From Saprospiraceae bacterium (GTDB lineage Bacteria; Bacteroidota; Bacteroidia; Chitinophagales; Saprospiraceae), in contig JADJWN010000012.1 in the NCBI GenBank assembly GCA_016716335.1, forward strand, positions 79,006-143,005: a stretch of DNA of 64,000 bases, in the 5' to 3' direction. Below, piece by piece: positions 36,398 through 46,033 of the stretch. Positions within the stretch are counted from its first letter, which is position 1, and each line of letters opens with the position of its first letter. Under the pieces are notes generated by a model. That model ran no database searches, had not been told where the DNA came from, and saw only the letters and a program-made list of their open reading frames with translations. The position numbers and the translations under genes were made by a program.

Positions 36398-37906
36398 ATG
36401 ACCATCATTTACATATTCCTTGCAGCCCTTGCGATTCTTTTAATCGTTAATATCATTCTCACCATAAAAGCAGATAAGAAAGAATCAGGAAATGAATTAA
36501 TCGAAACCAAATCTTCCATCGGAACACTTACTTCCAATTTGAAAGACACAGAGAAAAACCTAAAAGATGAATTTGTAACCAACCGCAAAGAAAGTGCAGA
36601 TACGGCAACAGGTTTAAGAACAGAAATTGGCAATCAACTTAATAAGTTCACGCAAACATTTTCAGACCAACTTGGCAACCTCACCAAAACCAACGAAGAA
36701 AAATTAGAAGCCATCCGCAAAACCTTTGAAGAAAAATTGATTGACTTTCAAAAAAGCATTAACACCAACAGCAAAGAGAGCAGAAACGAACTAAAAGAGA
36801 ATTTAGAAGCATTTAAAAAGGAATTGAACGAAGCCCTGAAAGATTACAAAGAACGGATGAGAGAGCAGTTTTCAGATTTTGAACGAAGTCAGAAAACGCA
36901 AAATGTTGCCAACAGCGAGAAAATTTCAGAACTCAAATTGAGTTTGGAAAAATCGGTAAAAACCATGCAGGAAGGCAACGAGAAGAAGTTGGAAGAAATG
37001 CGAAAAACCGTTGATGAAAAACTCAATGAAACATTGGAAAAACGCCTTGGAGAATCCTTCAAGCAAGTAAGCGACAGATTGGAAGCAGTTCACAAAGGTT
37101 TGGGTGAAATGCAAACCTTGGCAGTTAGTGTTGGCGATTTGAAAAAGGTAATGAGCAATGTAAAATCAAGAGGTGTTTTAGGCGAATATCAGTTGCAAAA
37201 CATCATTGAAGATTTATTGACCAACGAGCAATACGAGAAGAATGTAAAAACAAAAGTTGGTAGCGGTGCAGTTGTAGAATTTGCCATTAAGATGCCGCAC
37301 GGTAACAATCTTGAAAAAATATTGTGGTTGCCAATAGATTCAAAATTTCCAAAAGAAGATTATGAAGCCTTGGTAGATGCTTATGATAAAGGCGATATTG
37401 ATAAAATAGAGAAATACCGAAAAGCATTTATCAATGGTATTAAAAAGAACGCCAAAGACATCAAAGAAAAATACATTGACCCACCAAACACGACAGAATA
37501 CGGTATTATGTTTTTGCCTTATGAAAGTTTGTTTGGTGAAGTGTTAAGAGTTCCGGGACTTTTTGAGCAGTTGCAGAAAGACTACAAAATCACCATAACC
37601 GGCCCAACTACTTTGAGTGCATTACTCAACAGTTTGCAAATGGGCTTTAGAACTTTGGCAATTGAAAAACGAAGTAGCGAAGTTTGGGACTTGCTCGGAG
37701 CAGTTAAAACAGAGTTCGGACAGTTTGGTGATGTGTTAGCCAAAACAAAAAAGAAACTGATTGAAGCTACCAATGTAATTGACACATCGGAAGTCCGCAC
37801 AAGAGCGATAGAACGGAAACTTCGCCATGTTCAGGAATTGCCAGCAGCCGAAACGAAATTGATTTTGGATGCAAGTCAGGAAGATGATACTGACGCAGAA
37901 TCTTAA
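36398..37906 (+). CDS. rmuC: RmuC-family DNA recombination protein
   Basis: A protein of 502 residues with an N-terminal membrane helix (IYIFLAALAILLIVNIILTI, about 3-22), then a long coiled coil rich in E and K (about 30-245), and the RmuC nuclease-like domain. The domain has GVLGEYQLQNIIEDLLT, VEFAIKMPHG, LPIDSKFPKEDYEAL and the C-terminal TLSALLNSLQMGFRTLAIEK. RmuC limits rearrangements at inverted repeats and belongs to the PD-(D/E)xK-like fold. It follows the helicase by 10 bases, in the same operon; it could be a housekeeping gene caught in the island, but its AT-rich composition matches the island. Its stop overlaps the stop of the convergent desulfurase. Confidence 0.88.
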   Translation: MTIIYIFLAALAILLIVNIILTIKADKKESGNELIETKSSIGTLTSNLKDTEKNLKDEFVTNRKESADTATGLRTEIGNQLNKFTQTFSDQLGNLTKTNEEKLEAIRKTFEEKLIDFQKSINTNSKESRNELKENLEAFKKELNEALKDYKERMREQFSDFERSQKTQNVANSEKISELKLSLEKSVKTMQEGNEKKLEEMRKTVDEKLNETLEKRLGESFKQVSDRLEAVHKGLGEMQTLAVSVGDLKKVMSNVKSRGVLGEYQLQNIIEDLLTNEQYEKNVKTKVGSGAVVEFAIKMPHGNNLEKILWLPIDSKFPKEDYEALVDAYDKGDIDKIEKYRKAFINGIKKNAKDIKEKYIDPPNTTEYGIMFLPYESLFGEVLRVPGLFEQLQKDYKITITGPTTLSALLNSLQMGFRTLAIEKRSSEVWDLLGAVKTEFGQFGDVLAKTKKKLIEATNVIDTSEVRTRAIERKLRHVQELPAAETKLILDASQEDDTDAES

Positions 37907-39084
37907 CTAACCATTGAGCGAAGGCTGCTTACAACATTTTTCACCGCATCAATAACAATATCCATTTCCTTTTTGGTATTGAATTTTCCAATAGAAAAAC
38001 GAATAGAACTAAATGCTGCAACTTCATCTAAACCCATTGCAGTTAGAACGTGAGAGGGTTCTATTGATGCAGAAGTGCAAGCACTTCCATTACTCACAGC
38101 AATTAAAGGCAAATCGTTTTCAGGATTACTCAACCCCATAATGACAACATCTGAATCAGCACCACGAAAGAGAATGTTTGAAGTATTGAATAAACGTGAA
38201 GAAGTGTTTCCGTTAACAGTAGTTCCTTCAATCTTGAGTAATTCAGTTTCCAAATAATCTCTCAATGCACCAATGCTTTCAGCATTTTTAGACAACTCCC
38301 TTTTTGAAATAGCACAAGCTTCACCCAATGCGACAATTCCTGGGACATTCAGCGTTCCGCTTCGCAGACCTTTTTCGTGTCCGCCACCATGCAACAATGC
38401 AGGTATTTTGACACGATTCATTCTTTGACGAACATACAAAGCACCAACGCCTTTTGGAGCATACAATTTATGCCCACTCAGACATAGTAAATCAATGCCG
38501 AGTTCATCCACATTGACAGCTATTTTTCCGACAGCTTGTGTTGCATCGGACATAAACAAAGCACCAACTCCATGCGATAGTTCAGCAATTTCTTTTATTG
38601 GTTGTATGACACCTGTTTCATTGTTAGCAAGCATGACAGACACCAAAATGGTATCATCATGCAAGACAGTTTTGAGTTCATTCAGGTCAATCAAACCATC
38701 TGCCTTGACAGACAAGTAAGTAACTTCAAAACCTTTGGTTTCTAAATATTGACAAGTATCTAAGACCGCACTATGTTCAGTTGACACTGTAACAATGTGC
38801 TTGCCTTTTGACTGGTAATTTTCAGCGACACCTTTAATGGCAAGGTTTATCGCCTCGGTTGACCCACTCGTAAAGACAATTTCATGTGCTTCTGCTCCAA
38901 TTAATTCAGACACCTGAACTCTGGCAGACTTGACAGCTTCGTAAGCATGGACACCAAACTGATGTGTGCTATTGGCATTTGCAAACTCATTGGTAAGAAA
39001 CGGCATCATCGCATCCAAGACCCTATTATCAATAGGTGTGGTTGCGTTATAGTCTAGATAAATTACATTATTAAAATATTTCAT
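37903..39084 (-). CDS. Cysteine desulfurase (DndA/IscS)
   Basis: A PLP-dependent protein of 393 residues. It starts NVIYLDYNATTPID; the PLP-lysine segment is LSGHKLYAPKGVGALYV; the sulfur-carrying Cys336 sits in SNGSACTSASIEP. Cysteine desulfurases move sulfur from cysteine to a carrier or to DndC. The usual host IscS lies with iron-sulfur assembly genes, while this one lies convergent with rmuC inside the island, so it is probably the sulfur donor (DndA) for the dndC-like gene. Because IscS and DndA cannot be told apart from sequence, the symbol is left empty. Confidence 0.85.
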   Translation of the reverse strand: MKYFNNVIYLDYNATTPIDNRVLDAMMPFLTNEFANANSTHQFGVHAYEAVKSARVQVSELIGAEAHEIVFTSGSTEAINLAIKGVAENYQSKGKHIVTVSTEHSAVLDTCQYLETKGFEVTYLSVKADGLIDLNELKTVLHDDTILVSVMLANNETGVIQPIKEIAELSHGVGALFMSDATQAVGKIAVNVDELGIDLLCLSGHKLYAPKGVGALYVRQRMNRVKIPALLHGGGHEKGLRSGTLNVPGIVALGEACAISKRELSKNAESIGALRDYLETELLKIEGTTVNGNTSSRLFNTSNILFRGADSDVVIMGLSNPENDLPLIAVSNGSACTSASIEPSHVLTAMGLDEVAAFSSIRFSIGKFNTKKEMDIVIDAVKNVVSSLRSMVS

Positions 39085-39203
39085 TTGATCATTTCGGGTA
39101 ATAAATTAATTTTTCTAAAAAAATGTTCACTTAGCCTTTTTATTTATTCCCAATTTCTCCCTCCCCAAATAAGAAATTTTGTAAAAGCATACAAATATTC
39201 CCC

Positions 39204-39211
39204 TACCTTTG
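39204..39211 (+). promoter_or_regulatory. Candidate polA -7 element
   Basis: TACCTTTG fits TAnnTTTG, 20 bases before the polA ATG. A TTG lies 22 bases further upstream, slightly far for a -33 element. Confidence 0.5.
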
Positions 39212-39230
39212 ATGCCACAATACTGTAATC

Positions 39231-42038
39231 ATGGGAGAAAAAACGCTTTTTCTGCTTGATGGCCACGCTTTGGTGTACAGGGCGCATTTTGCATTTATAT
39301 CCAGACCTCTGATCAATTCCAAGGGAGTGAATACTTCGGCTATTGCAGGCTTTGTCCGCACTTTGTGGGATATACTTCAAAACAAAAAACCAAGCCATAT
39401 AGCCGTAGCATTCGACCCTCCGGGCGATACCTTCAGAAACGAATATTATCCTGAATATAAGGCTCATCGCGAAGCACAGCCCGAGGATATCACCGTGGCT
39501 TTGCCCTACATCCACAAGATTGTGGAGGGATTTAACATTCCGGTAGTGATGAAAGAAAATTATGAGGCAGATGATGTGATCGGCACCCTGGCCAAACAGG
39601 CAGAAAAAGAGGGGTTCATTGTATATATGGTCACTCCGGACAAAGATTATGCCCAACTGGTGAGTAAAAAAATTTTTATGTATAAACCCTCCAGACAGGG
39701 CAACGGCATCGATATACTGGGTGAAAAAGAAGTACTCGAAAGCTGGGAAATAGATAAAATAGACCAGGTAACAGATATACTGGGATTGCAGGGCGACAGC
39801 GTAGATAATATTCCCGGTATTCCGGGTATAGGTCCTAAAACTGCAGTTAAACTGATCAAAGATTTCGGCTCTGTGGAGAATGTGATTGCCAATGCCGATA
39901 AGCTGCAGGGCAAACAAAAGGAAAATGTCATTCAGTATGCCGGTCAGGCATTGCTTTCCAAAAAATTAGCTACTATCAACACCGAATCTCCGGTACAGTT
40001 TGATGCAAAATTGTACGAAGTTGAACCTATTAATAAAGAGGTTTTAAAAGAAGTCTTTCTGGAACTCGAATTCAGGACACTGGCTCAGCAAATACTCGGC
40101 CTGCAGGATAATACAGAAACCCGACACGTACAGGGAATGCAACAAACGCTTTTCGGAAATGACACCAATCCTGCTCCGCTGCCCGAACCTGAACCTTCCG
40201 AACCAAAATACTCTGTGGCCAAAAAAAACATACAGAACACTCCTCATCAATACGAAGTCATAGATAGTCCTGAAAATGCCAAAGCATTGGCCGAAAAGCT
40301 GGCAGATCACACCATACTCAGTTTTGATACCGAAACTACAGGCATCGACCCACACAGTGCCGACCTTGTCGGAATGGTGTTTTCTGTAAAACCCGGACAT
40401 GCCTGGTATGTAAGTGTTCCTGCTGACAGAGACAAAGCCACAGCTTTTGCCCATATTTTCAAAGATGTGCTGGAGAATGAAAAAATTACCAAAATAGGTC
40501 AGAATATCAAATATGATATGACGGTGATGAAATGGTATGGGGTAGAGGTGAAAGGAATGCTTTTCGATACCATGATCGCCCATTATCTGTGTGAGCCGGA
40601 TCTTAGACACAAGCTGGATTATCTCACCGAAACCTATCTGGATTACACCATGATTCCCATCGAGGACCTGATCGGCAAAAGCGGTAAAAATCAACTGACG
40701 ATGCGTGACGTGCCCGTAGAAAAAGTGAAGGAATATGCCGGTGAAGATGCCGATCTGACTCTTCAGCTTTACCCTGTTTTAAAGAAAATGCTGGCCGAAA
40801 ATGAACTTGAAAAGTTGTACCATGATCTTGAGGCTCCACTGATCCGGGTATTGTGCGATCTCGAATATGAAGGTGTCAGAATTGATGCGGACTTTCTCAA
40901 GGTCTATTCCGGAGAACTCGGCAAGCTGATCCTGGAAAAAGAACAGGAAATCTATCGAAATGCCGGGACACACTTCAATATTTCCTCTCCCAAACAAGTG
41001 GGGGAAGTATTGTTCGAACGGCTGAAAATTCCTTACAAATGGAAAAAAACCTCTACAGGACAGTATTCCACAGACTTTGACAAACTCACCGAACTGGCAG
41101 GCGAGCACATTGTCATAGACTCCATCCTGGAATACCGGAAATATACCAAACTCAAAAGCACCTATGTAGATGCACTGCCCACTCTGATTAATCCCCGTAC
41201 CGGCAGGGTACACAGCAATTTCAATCAGGCACGTGCCGCCACAGGAAGGCTCAGTTCCGAAAATCCCAACCTCCAGAATATTCCCATCAGGGACGAAGCA
41301 GGCAGAGAGATACGAAAGGCCTTTGTACCAAGGAATGAGGATTTTATTCTTTTATCCGCCGACTATTCGCAGATTGAGCTTCGTCTGATTGCGGATATGA
41401 GTGGCGATGAGTCTATGATCGAGGCATTTGCCGGAAACAAGGATTTTCACAGGGCCACTGCTGCCAAGGTGTTTGGTGTACCTTACGATGAAGTTACTCC
41501 GGAGCAGCGCCGGAATGCAAAGACCGTAAACTTTTCCATCACTTACGGGGCCGGTGCCACCAATCTGTCCAGACAGTTGGGCATCAGCCGCAAAGAAGCC
41601 TCTGAGCTCATCGAAAACTATTACCGGGAGTTTAAAAAATTAAAAGAGTTCATGGACAAAATGGTACAGTTTGCCAGGACTCACGGTTATGTAAAAACCT
41701 TATTGGGCAGACGGCGCAATCTGAGAGATATCAACTCAAGAAACTCCCTGACAGCTTCCAATGCGGAAAGAATGGCTATCAATACACCGATACAGGGCAC
41801 AGCCGCAGATATGATAAAGGTCGCCATGATCAATATCCATAATGAATTGCATAAACACAGGTTCAAATCAAAAATGATTCTTCAGGTGCACGATGAACTG
41901 GTATTCGATGTATATAAACCGGAACTGGAAAAAGTGAAGTCTATAGTTGAAGACAAAATGAAAAATGCCCTGCCTCAGCTCAGAGTACCTGTAGAGGTAG
42001 GTATGGGTGTAGGCACCAACTGGCTGGAAGCACACTGA
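39231..42038 (+). CDS. polA: DNA polymerase I
   Basis: A protein of 935 residues with all three domains. The 5'-3' exonuclease (1 to about 295) has LLDGHALVYRAHFAF, YEADDVIGTLA and DSVDNIPGIPGIGPKTA. The 3'-5' exonuclease (about 340-530) has FDTETTGIDPHSADLVG, so the DxE metal residues are present and proofreading is likely active. The polymerase domain (about 560-935) has RAATGRLSSENPNLQNIP, SADYSQIELRLIADMSGD, RRNAKTVNFSITYGAGATN and LQVHDELVFDV. It fills gaps in replication and repair. It marks the right border of the island. Confidence 0.98.
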   Translation: MGEKTLFLLDGHALVYRAHFAFISRPLINSKGVNTSAIAGFVRTLWDILQNKKPSHIAVAFDPPGDTFRNEYYPEYKAHREAQPEDITVALPYIHKIVEGFNIPVVMKENYEADDVIGTLAKQAEKEGFIVYMVTPDKDYAQLVSKKIFMYKPSRQGNGIDILGEKEVLESWEIDKIDQVTDILGLQGDSVDNIPGIPGIGPKTAVKLIKDFGSVENVIANADKLQGKQKENVIQYAGQALLSKKLATINTESPVQFDAKLYEVEPINKEVLKEVFLELEFRTLAQQILGLQDNTETRHVQGMQQTLFGNDTNPAPLPEPEPSEPKYSVAKKNIQNTPHQYEVIDSPENAKALAEKLADHTILSFDTETTGIDPHSADLVGMVFSVKPGHAWYVSVPADRDKATAFAHIFKDVLENEKITKIGQNIKYDMTVMKWYGVEVKGMLFDTMIAHYLCEPDLRHKLDYLTETYLDYTMIPIEDLIGKSGKNQLTMRDVPVEKVKEYAGEDADLTLQLYPVLKKMLAENELEKLYHDLEAPLIRVLCDLEYEGVRIDADFLKVYSGELGKLILEKEQEIYRNAGTHFNISSPKQVGEVLFERLKIPYKWKKTSTGQYSTDFDKLTELAGEHIVIDSILEYRKYTKLKSTYVDALPTLINPRTGRVHSNFNQARAATGRLSSENPNLQNIPIRDEAGREIRKAFVPRNEDFILLSADYSQIELRLIADMSGDESMIEAFAGNKDFHRATAAKVFGVPYDEVTPEQRRNAKTVNFSITYGAGATNLSRQLGISRKEASELIENYYREFKKLKEFMDKMVQFARTHGYVKTLLGRRRNLRDINSRNSLTASNAERMAINTPIQGTAADMIKVAMINIHNELHKHRFKSKMILQVHDELVFDVYKPELEKVKSIVEDKMKNALPQLRVPVEVGMGVGTNWLEAH

Positions 42039-42120
42039 TAGCAGATTAGTAAATTTTTAATGCTTTTGTCATCGACATTCAGTTATTCCAATCGTTTTAC
42101 CTCAGACTATAATCCCTTGT

Positions 42121-43053
42121 ATGAATTTTGACAAACCTCAGGCAATACAGGATATTGCCGGCAAATACAACCTCAGAATCCTCGGCGACTCAAAGGCTTT
42201 TGCCACCGGAATCAACGAAATCCATAAAGTCAGACCCGGTGATATCACTTTTGTAGATGTCGAAAAATATTATTCCAGGTCTCTGAATTCTGCGGCCACC
42301 TATATCATCATCAACAAGGAGGTTAGCCCGCCTCCCGGAAAAACATTGCTCTTGTGTGAGAATCCTTTTGAAGTGTATAACAGCATCGTCTGGGAGCACC
42401 GGCCTTTTCATCCACTCTATGAAAAACTGGGTGAAAATGTATCAATAGGGTATGACAGCATCATAGAACATGGGGTGCATATCGGGCATAATGTCATCAT
42501 CGGGGACCATTGTTACATCCAGGCAGGGGTGTACATAGGCGATTACACAGTCATCGGTGACCATTGTGAAATTCAGGCCAGAGCTATTATAGGAACAGAT
42601 GCCTTTTACTATAAAAAATCTGACGGTAGATATCTCAAATGGAGATCAGGGGGAAGAGTGGTCATTGAGGATCATGTGGTGATTGGAGCCGGCTGCACCG
42701 TCAATAAAGGGGTATCCGGAGATACCATCATAGGTGAAGGTACCAAGATGGATTGCCTGATACACATTGGGCATGGTGCCGTGATCGGCAAAAACTGTCT
42801 TATAGCTGCACAGGTGGGAATAGCAGGAAAAACCATAATCGGTGACAACTGTGTCATTTACGGTCAGGCAGGCATAGCCCAAAGTCTCCATATTGGAAAT
42901 AATGTTACCATTTATGCACAATCCGGTGTCGGAAAAAATCTGGAATCAGGCAAAACTTATTTTGGCAGTCCCGCAGATGAAGCAAGAGAAAAATTCAGAG
43001 AACTGGCTACATTGAGAAGCCTGAGTAAAAACGGTAACCACTCCTCAGAGTAA
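42121..43053 (+). CDS. LpxD-like UDP-3-O-acylglucosamine N-acyltransferase
   Basis: A protein of 310 residues. It has an N-terminal LpxD-type domain (about 1-100) and a left-handed parallel beta-helix of hexapeptide repeats, for example IGYDSIIEHGVHIGHNVIIGDHC. The catalytic His is probably that in DCLIHIGHGAVIG. LpxD adds a 3-hydroxyacyl chain in lipid A synthesis. Bacteroidota often carry two LpxD-like genes; the plain one is usually with lpxC and fabZ. This copy stands alone, so it may be the second paralog with a slightly different substrate. Confidence 0.82.
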   Translation: MNFDKPQAIQDIAGKYNLRILGDSKAFATGINEIHKVRPGDITFVDVEKYYSRSLNSAATYIIINKEVSPPPGKTLLLCENPFEVYNSIVWEHRPFHPLYEKLGENVSIGYDSIIEHGVHIGHNVIIGDHCYIQAGVYIGDYTVIGDHCEIQARAIIGTDAFYYKKSDGRYLKWRSGGRVVIEDHVVIGAGCTVNKGVSGDTIIGEGTKMDCLIHIGHGAVIGKNCLIAAQVGIAGKTIIGDNCVIYGQAGIAQSLHIGNNVTIYAQSGVGKNLESGKTYFGSPADEAREKFRELATLRSLSKNGNHSSE

Positions 43054-43060
43054 CATTCCT

Positions 43061-43615
43061 CTATTTCCATTTTATATTACACCCGGCACTCGGATATTGC
43101 TTTTCAGGTGCAGGTCTTCCAGCTAAAAGTGCATTTAGTGCTTCTCTAAGGTCTTTGCCGTTGAGCGGATATTCGTTTCCCGGTCGTGAAGCATCCAGAC
43201 GCCCCCTGTAATAAAGCTTGTCATTCCCGTCAAATAAATAAAAATCCGGTGTACATGCCGCATCATATGACCTGGCTACCTCCTGTGATTCATCATACAG
43301 ATAAGGAAAAGGGTACCGCAGCACCTTAGCTACAATACTCATTTTATCCGGTGCATCCTCAGGATATTTTACTGCATCATTACTGGATATGGCCACAAAA
43401 CCGATTCCCTTATCGCTGTATTCGTGGGCAATTTTTACCAGCTCGCTGTTGACATGGATTACATAAGGACAATGATTGCACAGGAACATGACCACTGTAC
43501 CCGCCTTACCCCGTATATCAGCATACGATCGTTGAAGACCGGTCACTGTATCCGGTAAGTTGAAATCCGGTACATGGGTGCCCAGTGCCATCATTTTTGA
43601 TTCAGTAAGTGCCAT
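43061..43615 (-). CDS. Thioredoxin-fold (AhpC/TSA-like) protein
   Basis: A protein of 184 residues with a peroxiredoxin-type thioredoxin fold: VPDFNLPDTVTGLQRSYADIRGK, then VVMFLCNHCPYVIHVNSELVKI with a CNHCP redox motif, and later DAACTPDFYLFDG with the cis-Pro turn. The C-x-x-C pair favours a thiol-disulfide exchange role over a one-Cys peroxidase. There is no signal peptide, so it is cytoplasmic. It is convergent with the LpxD-like gene, with only 7 bases between the stops. Confidence 0.85.
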   Translation of the reverse strand: MALTESKMMALGTHVPDFNLPDTVTGLQRSYADIRGKAGTVVMFLCNHCPYVIHVNSELVKIAHEYSDKGIGFVAISSNDAVKYPEDAPDKMSIVAKVLRYPFPYLYDESQEVARSYDAACTPDFYLFDGNDKLYYRGRLDASRPGNEYPLNGKDLREALNALLAGRPAPEKQYPSAGCNIKWK

Positions 43616-43638
43616 AGATAAAATTTGTTTGATGTTAT

Positions 43639-43669
43639 GGGGGCAAGTCTTAAGATATCACCTGCCCCC
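43639..43669 (-). terminator. Hairpin downstream of htpG
   Basis: GGGGGCA (43639-43645) pairs with TGCCCCC (43663-43669), loop of 17 bases. No T-run follows on the minus strand, so the strength is uncertain. Confidence 0.45.
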
Positions 43670-43681
43670 GAATTTTTCCGG

Positions 43682-45550
43682 TTATTTTACAAACTCAATG
43701 CTTCTCTGAATAAATCTGGTTAATTCCTCCCCCTTAAGCATATTTTGATTCAGGAGTGCAAGATCGTGCAAATATGCGGCAAAATCTGCTTTTTTCTCCT
43801 CGCTTTTCATCTTCAGGAGTTTTTCTGCTATCAGCGGATGATTGGTATTGACCACTACGTTGTGGCTGTCAGGAAACATGTTCATATCCATACCCTGGAG
43901 CATATGCATTTCTTTCATTCTCCGCATAAATTCCGGTTTGGTAATCAATACCGGATGGTCATTGGGCGAGAGTGCTTTCAATTCAATTTTTCCTGCCCCG
44001 AGATTTTTGATGGATGATGTAAAAATATTTTTGACCTTCTCCTGCTCCGCATCACTGAGTACGGATTCTTTTTTCTATTCCTTCTGCACGAGATTGTCGG
44101 TGGTATCAGAATCCACCCTTACAAATGTGATGTCATTCCCTTTATATTCCAGATGCTGAATAAAGTGGTTGTCTATGATATTGTCCATTTCCAGTACATC
44201 ATAGCCGTATGCTTTGGCAGATTCAATATAGGCGTGCTGTGCTTTAGGATCATTGGAATAGATGTGAACGATCTTATTGTACTTGTCGGTCTGATTATCT
44301 TTAATCTTCTCTTTGTACTCTTCCAGCGTAAAGTACTGACCATCAATGTTCTTAAGCAAAGCAAAAGCAGTGGCTTTTTCGTTGAATTTCTCCTCGGAGA
44401 TCATGCCGTATTTTACAAAAGTGCTGATTTCTTTCCATTTATCCTCAAAAGCCTTGCGGTCAGCACTGAAAAGTGACTGGAGTTTTTCAGCTACTTTTTT
44501 GGTTATATAACTGTTGATTTTCTTTACATTGGCATCTGACTGAAGGTAGCTTCTCGATACATTCAGAGGTATATCAGGTGAGTCTATCACTCCATGTAAT
44601 AACATGAGAAACTCCGGTACAATTTCCTTGACATCATCTGTCACAAACACCTGATTGGAGTACAGGTGAATCTTGTTTTTCTGTACTTCTATGCTGTTGT
44701 TGATTTTTGGAAAATATAAGATTCCTGTCAGATTGAAGGGGTAGTCTATATTAAGGTGTATCCAGAATAATGGTGCCGGGCTGAAAGGATACAATTCATT
44801 GTAAAAATTCTGGTAATCCTCATCTGTCAGGTCGGAGGGTTTCATACGCCAGATAGGATGAGGATTGTTCACAATATTGTCCACCTCTTTCTTTAGCTCC
44901 TTTTTTTCATCACCTTCTCCTTCATAGGAAGTCTCCGTCCTTGTGCCAAATTTTATTTCCACAGGAAGGAATTTACAATACTTATTGAGCAGTTCGGTAA
45001 TGCGCCATTTCTCCAGAAATTCTTTGTTTTCTTCATTAATGTAGAGTATCACCTCAGTACCTCTGTCAGTTTTGTCATGCGGAGCAATAGAATACTCAGG
45101 ATTGCCTTCACAGGACCAGATAACCGCCGGAGCATCTTCCTGCCAGGATTTGGTAATGACCTCTACCTTGTCGGCCACCATAAATGCAGAATAAAATCCC
45201 AGACCGAAGTGTCCGATTATGGATGCGTCATCTTTGTATTTTTCCAGAAAATCTTCAGCAGAGGAGAATGCCACCTGATTGAGATATTTATTCACCTCTT
45301 CCTCCGTCATCCCTATACCCCGGTCGATGATATGCAGCGTCTTTTTCTCCGGGTCTGTTTTGATCTCTATTTTTAAATCTCCCAACTCACCTTTGGCAAC
45401 TCCTTTGGAAGCGAGGGTTTTGATTTTTGTCGTGGCATCTACCGCATTGGAAACCAGTTCTCTGAGAAAAATCTCGTGATCTGAATATAAAAACTTTTTA
45501 ATAATCGGAAATATGTTTTCCGCCTGTACTGAAATATGTCCTTTTTCCAT
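43682..45550 (-). pseudogene. htpG: Hsp90-family chaperone HtpG with in-frame TAG
   Basis: From ATG 45550 (MEKGHISVQAENIFPIIKKF, the usual N-terminus; the frame is open to 45592) the protein has the ATP-binding GHKL motifs: RELVSNAVDATTKIK, DRGIGMTEEEVNKYLNQVAFSS and IGHFGLGFYSAFMVA. It continues through the middle domain for 491 residues to TAG at 44077-44075. The same frame then resumes with KKESVLSDAEQEKVKNIF and runs 130 residues to the normal C-terminus ending FIQRSIEFVK. The lost part is the C-terminal dimerisation domain. A codon such as GAG or AAG changed to TAG explains it; TAG is a normal stop in other genes here, so recoding is unlikely. Confidence 0.85.
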
Positions 45551-45794
45551 TTGAATATTCTTTTGGTTTAACGCCTTGGAGTCAAAAGCCATGCCATTGG
45601 TATTGAAAATGTCATTTTGTCAGTCCTTTTTCCTGCTGTCCACAGCTGAAATTTCGCTGTCAGTCCGGTACTCAAAAAATGGTTTATAACAAAGGTTGAA
45701 TCCCGATTTTTAACTTTTTATTTTTTTATTACCCTAACGGGGTATTTTTATCATAATGAATTTTTTCCACATAATAAATATACTGGTCAGCATC

Positions 45795-45806
45795 ATACGA
45801 TCGTAT
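45795..45806. promoter_or_regulatory. Perfect 12-bp palindrome
   Basis: ATACGATCGTAT reads the same on both strands. It lies in the 480-bp gap between htpG and the small peptide gene, which otherwise holds AT-rich sequence and a second palindrome at 45973. Possible protein-binding site. Confidence 0.35.
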
Positions 45807-45972
45807 TTGTAAATCAGCTGTTTATAATGACTGAATTTTTTTTATTCAAATTTTAACCCCCTGTTTATACCAGAAAAACTGTATCAAAATCATATTACAC
45901 AAATTTTGTATGGTATCGTTTTTGGCATGTAGATAATGTCGGCTGTCAAAAAAATGAAAGACGAGCATTGAC

Positions 45973-45988
45973 TTGACCGGCCGGCCAA
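45973..45988. promoter_or_regulatory. GGCCGGCC-centred dyad
   Basis: TTGACCGGCCGGCCAA is a 16-base dyad with one mismatched pair, strikingly GC-rich in an AT-rich gap, 46 bases before the small peptide gene. Possible operator. Confidence 0.4.
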
Positions 45989-46033
45989 TGGTACTGAACT
46001 TATTTACAATAACCAAAACCAAACTCATATACC

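Noticed and set aside
44075..44077. Reassigned or recoded TAG codon
   Set aside because: TAG ends other genes normally here (acyl-CoA dehydrogenase at 19762, DUF1800 at 49683), and only one in-frame TAG was found.
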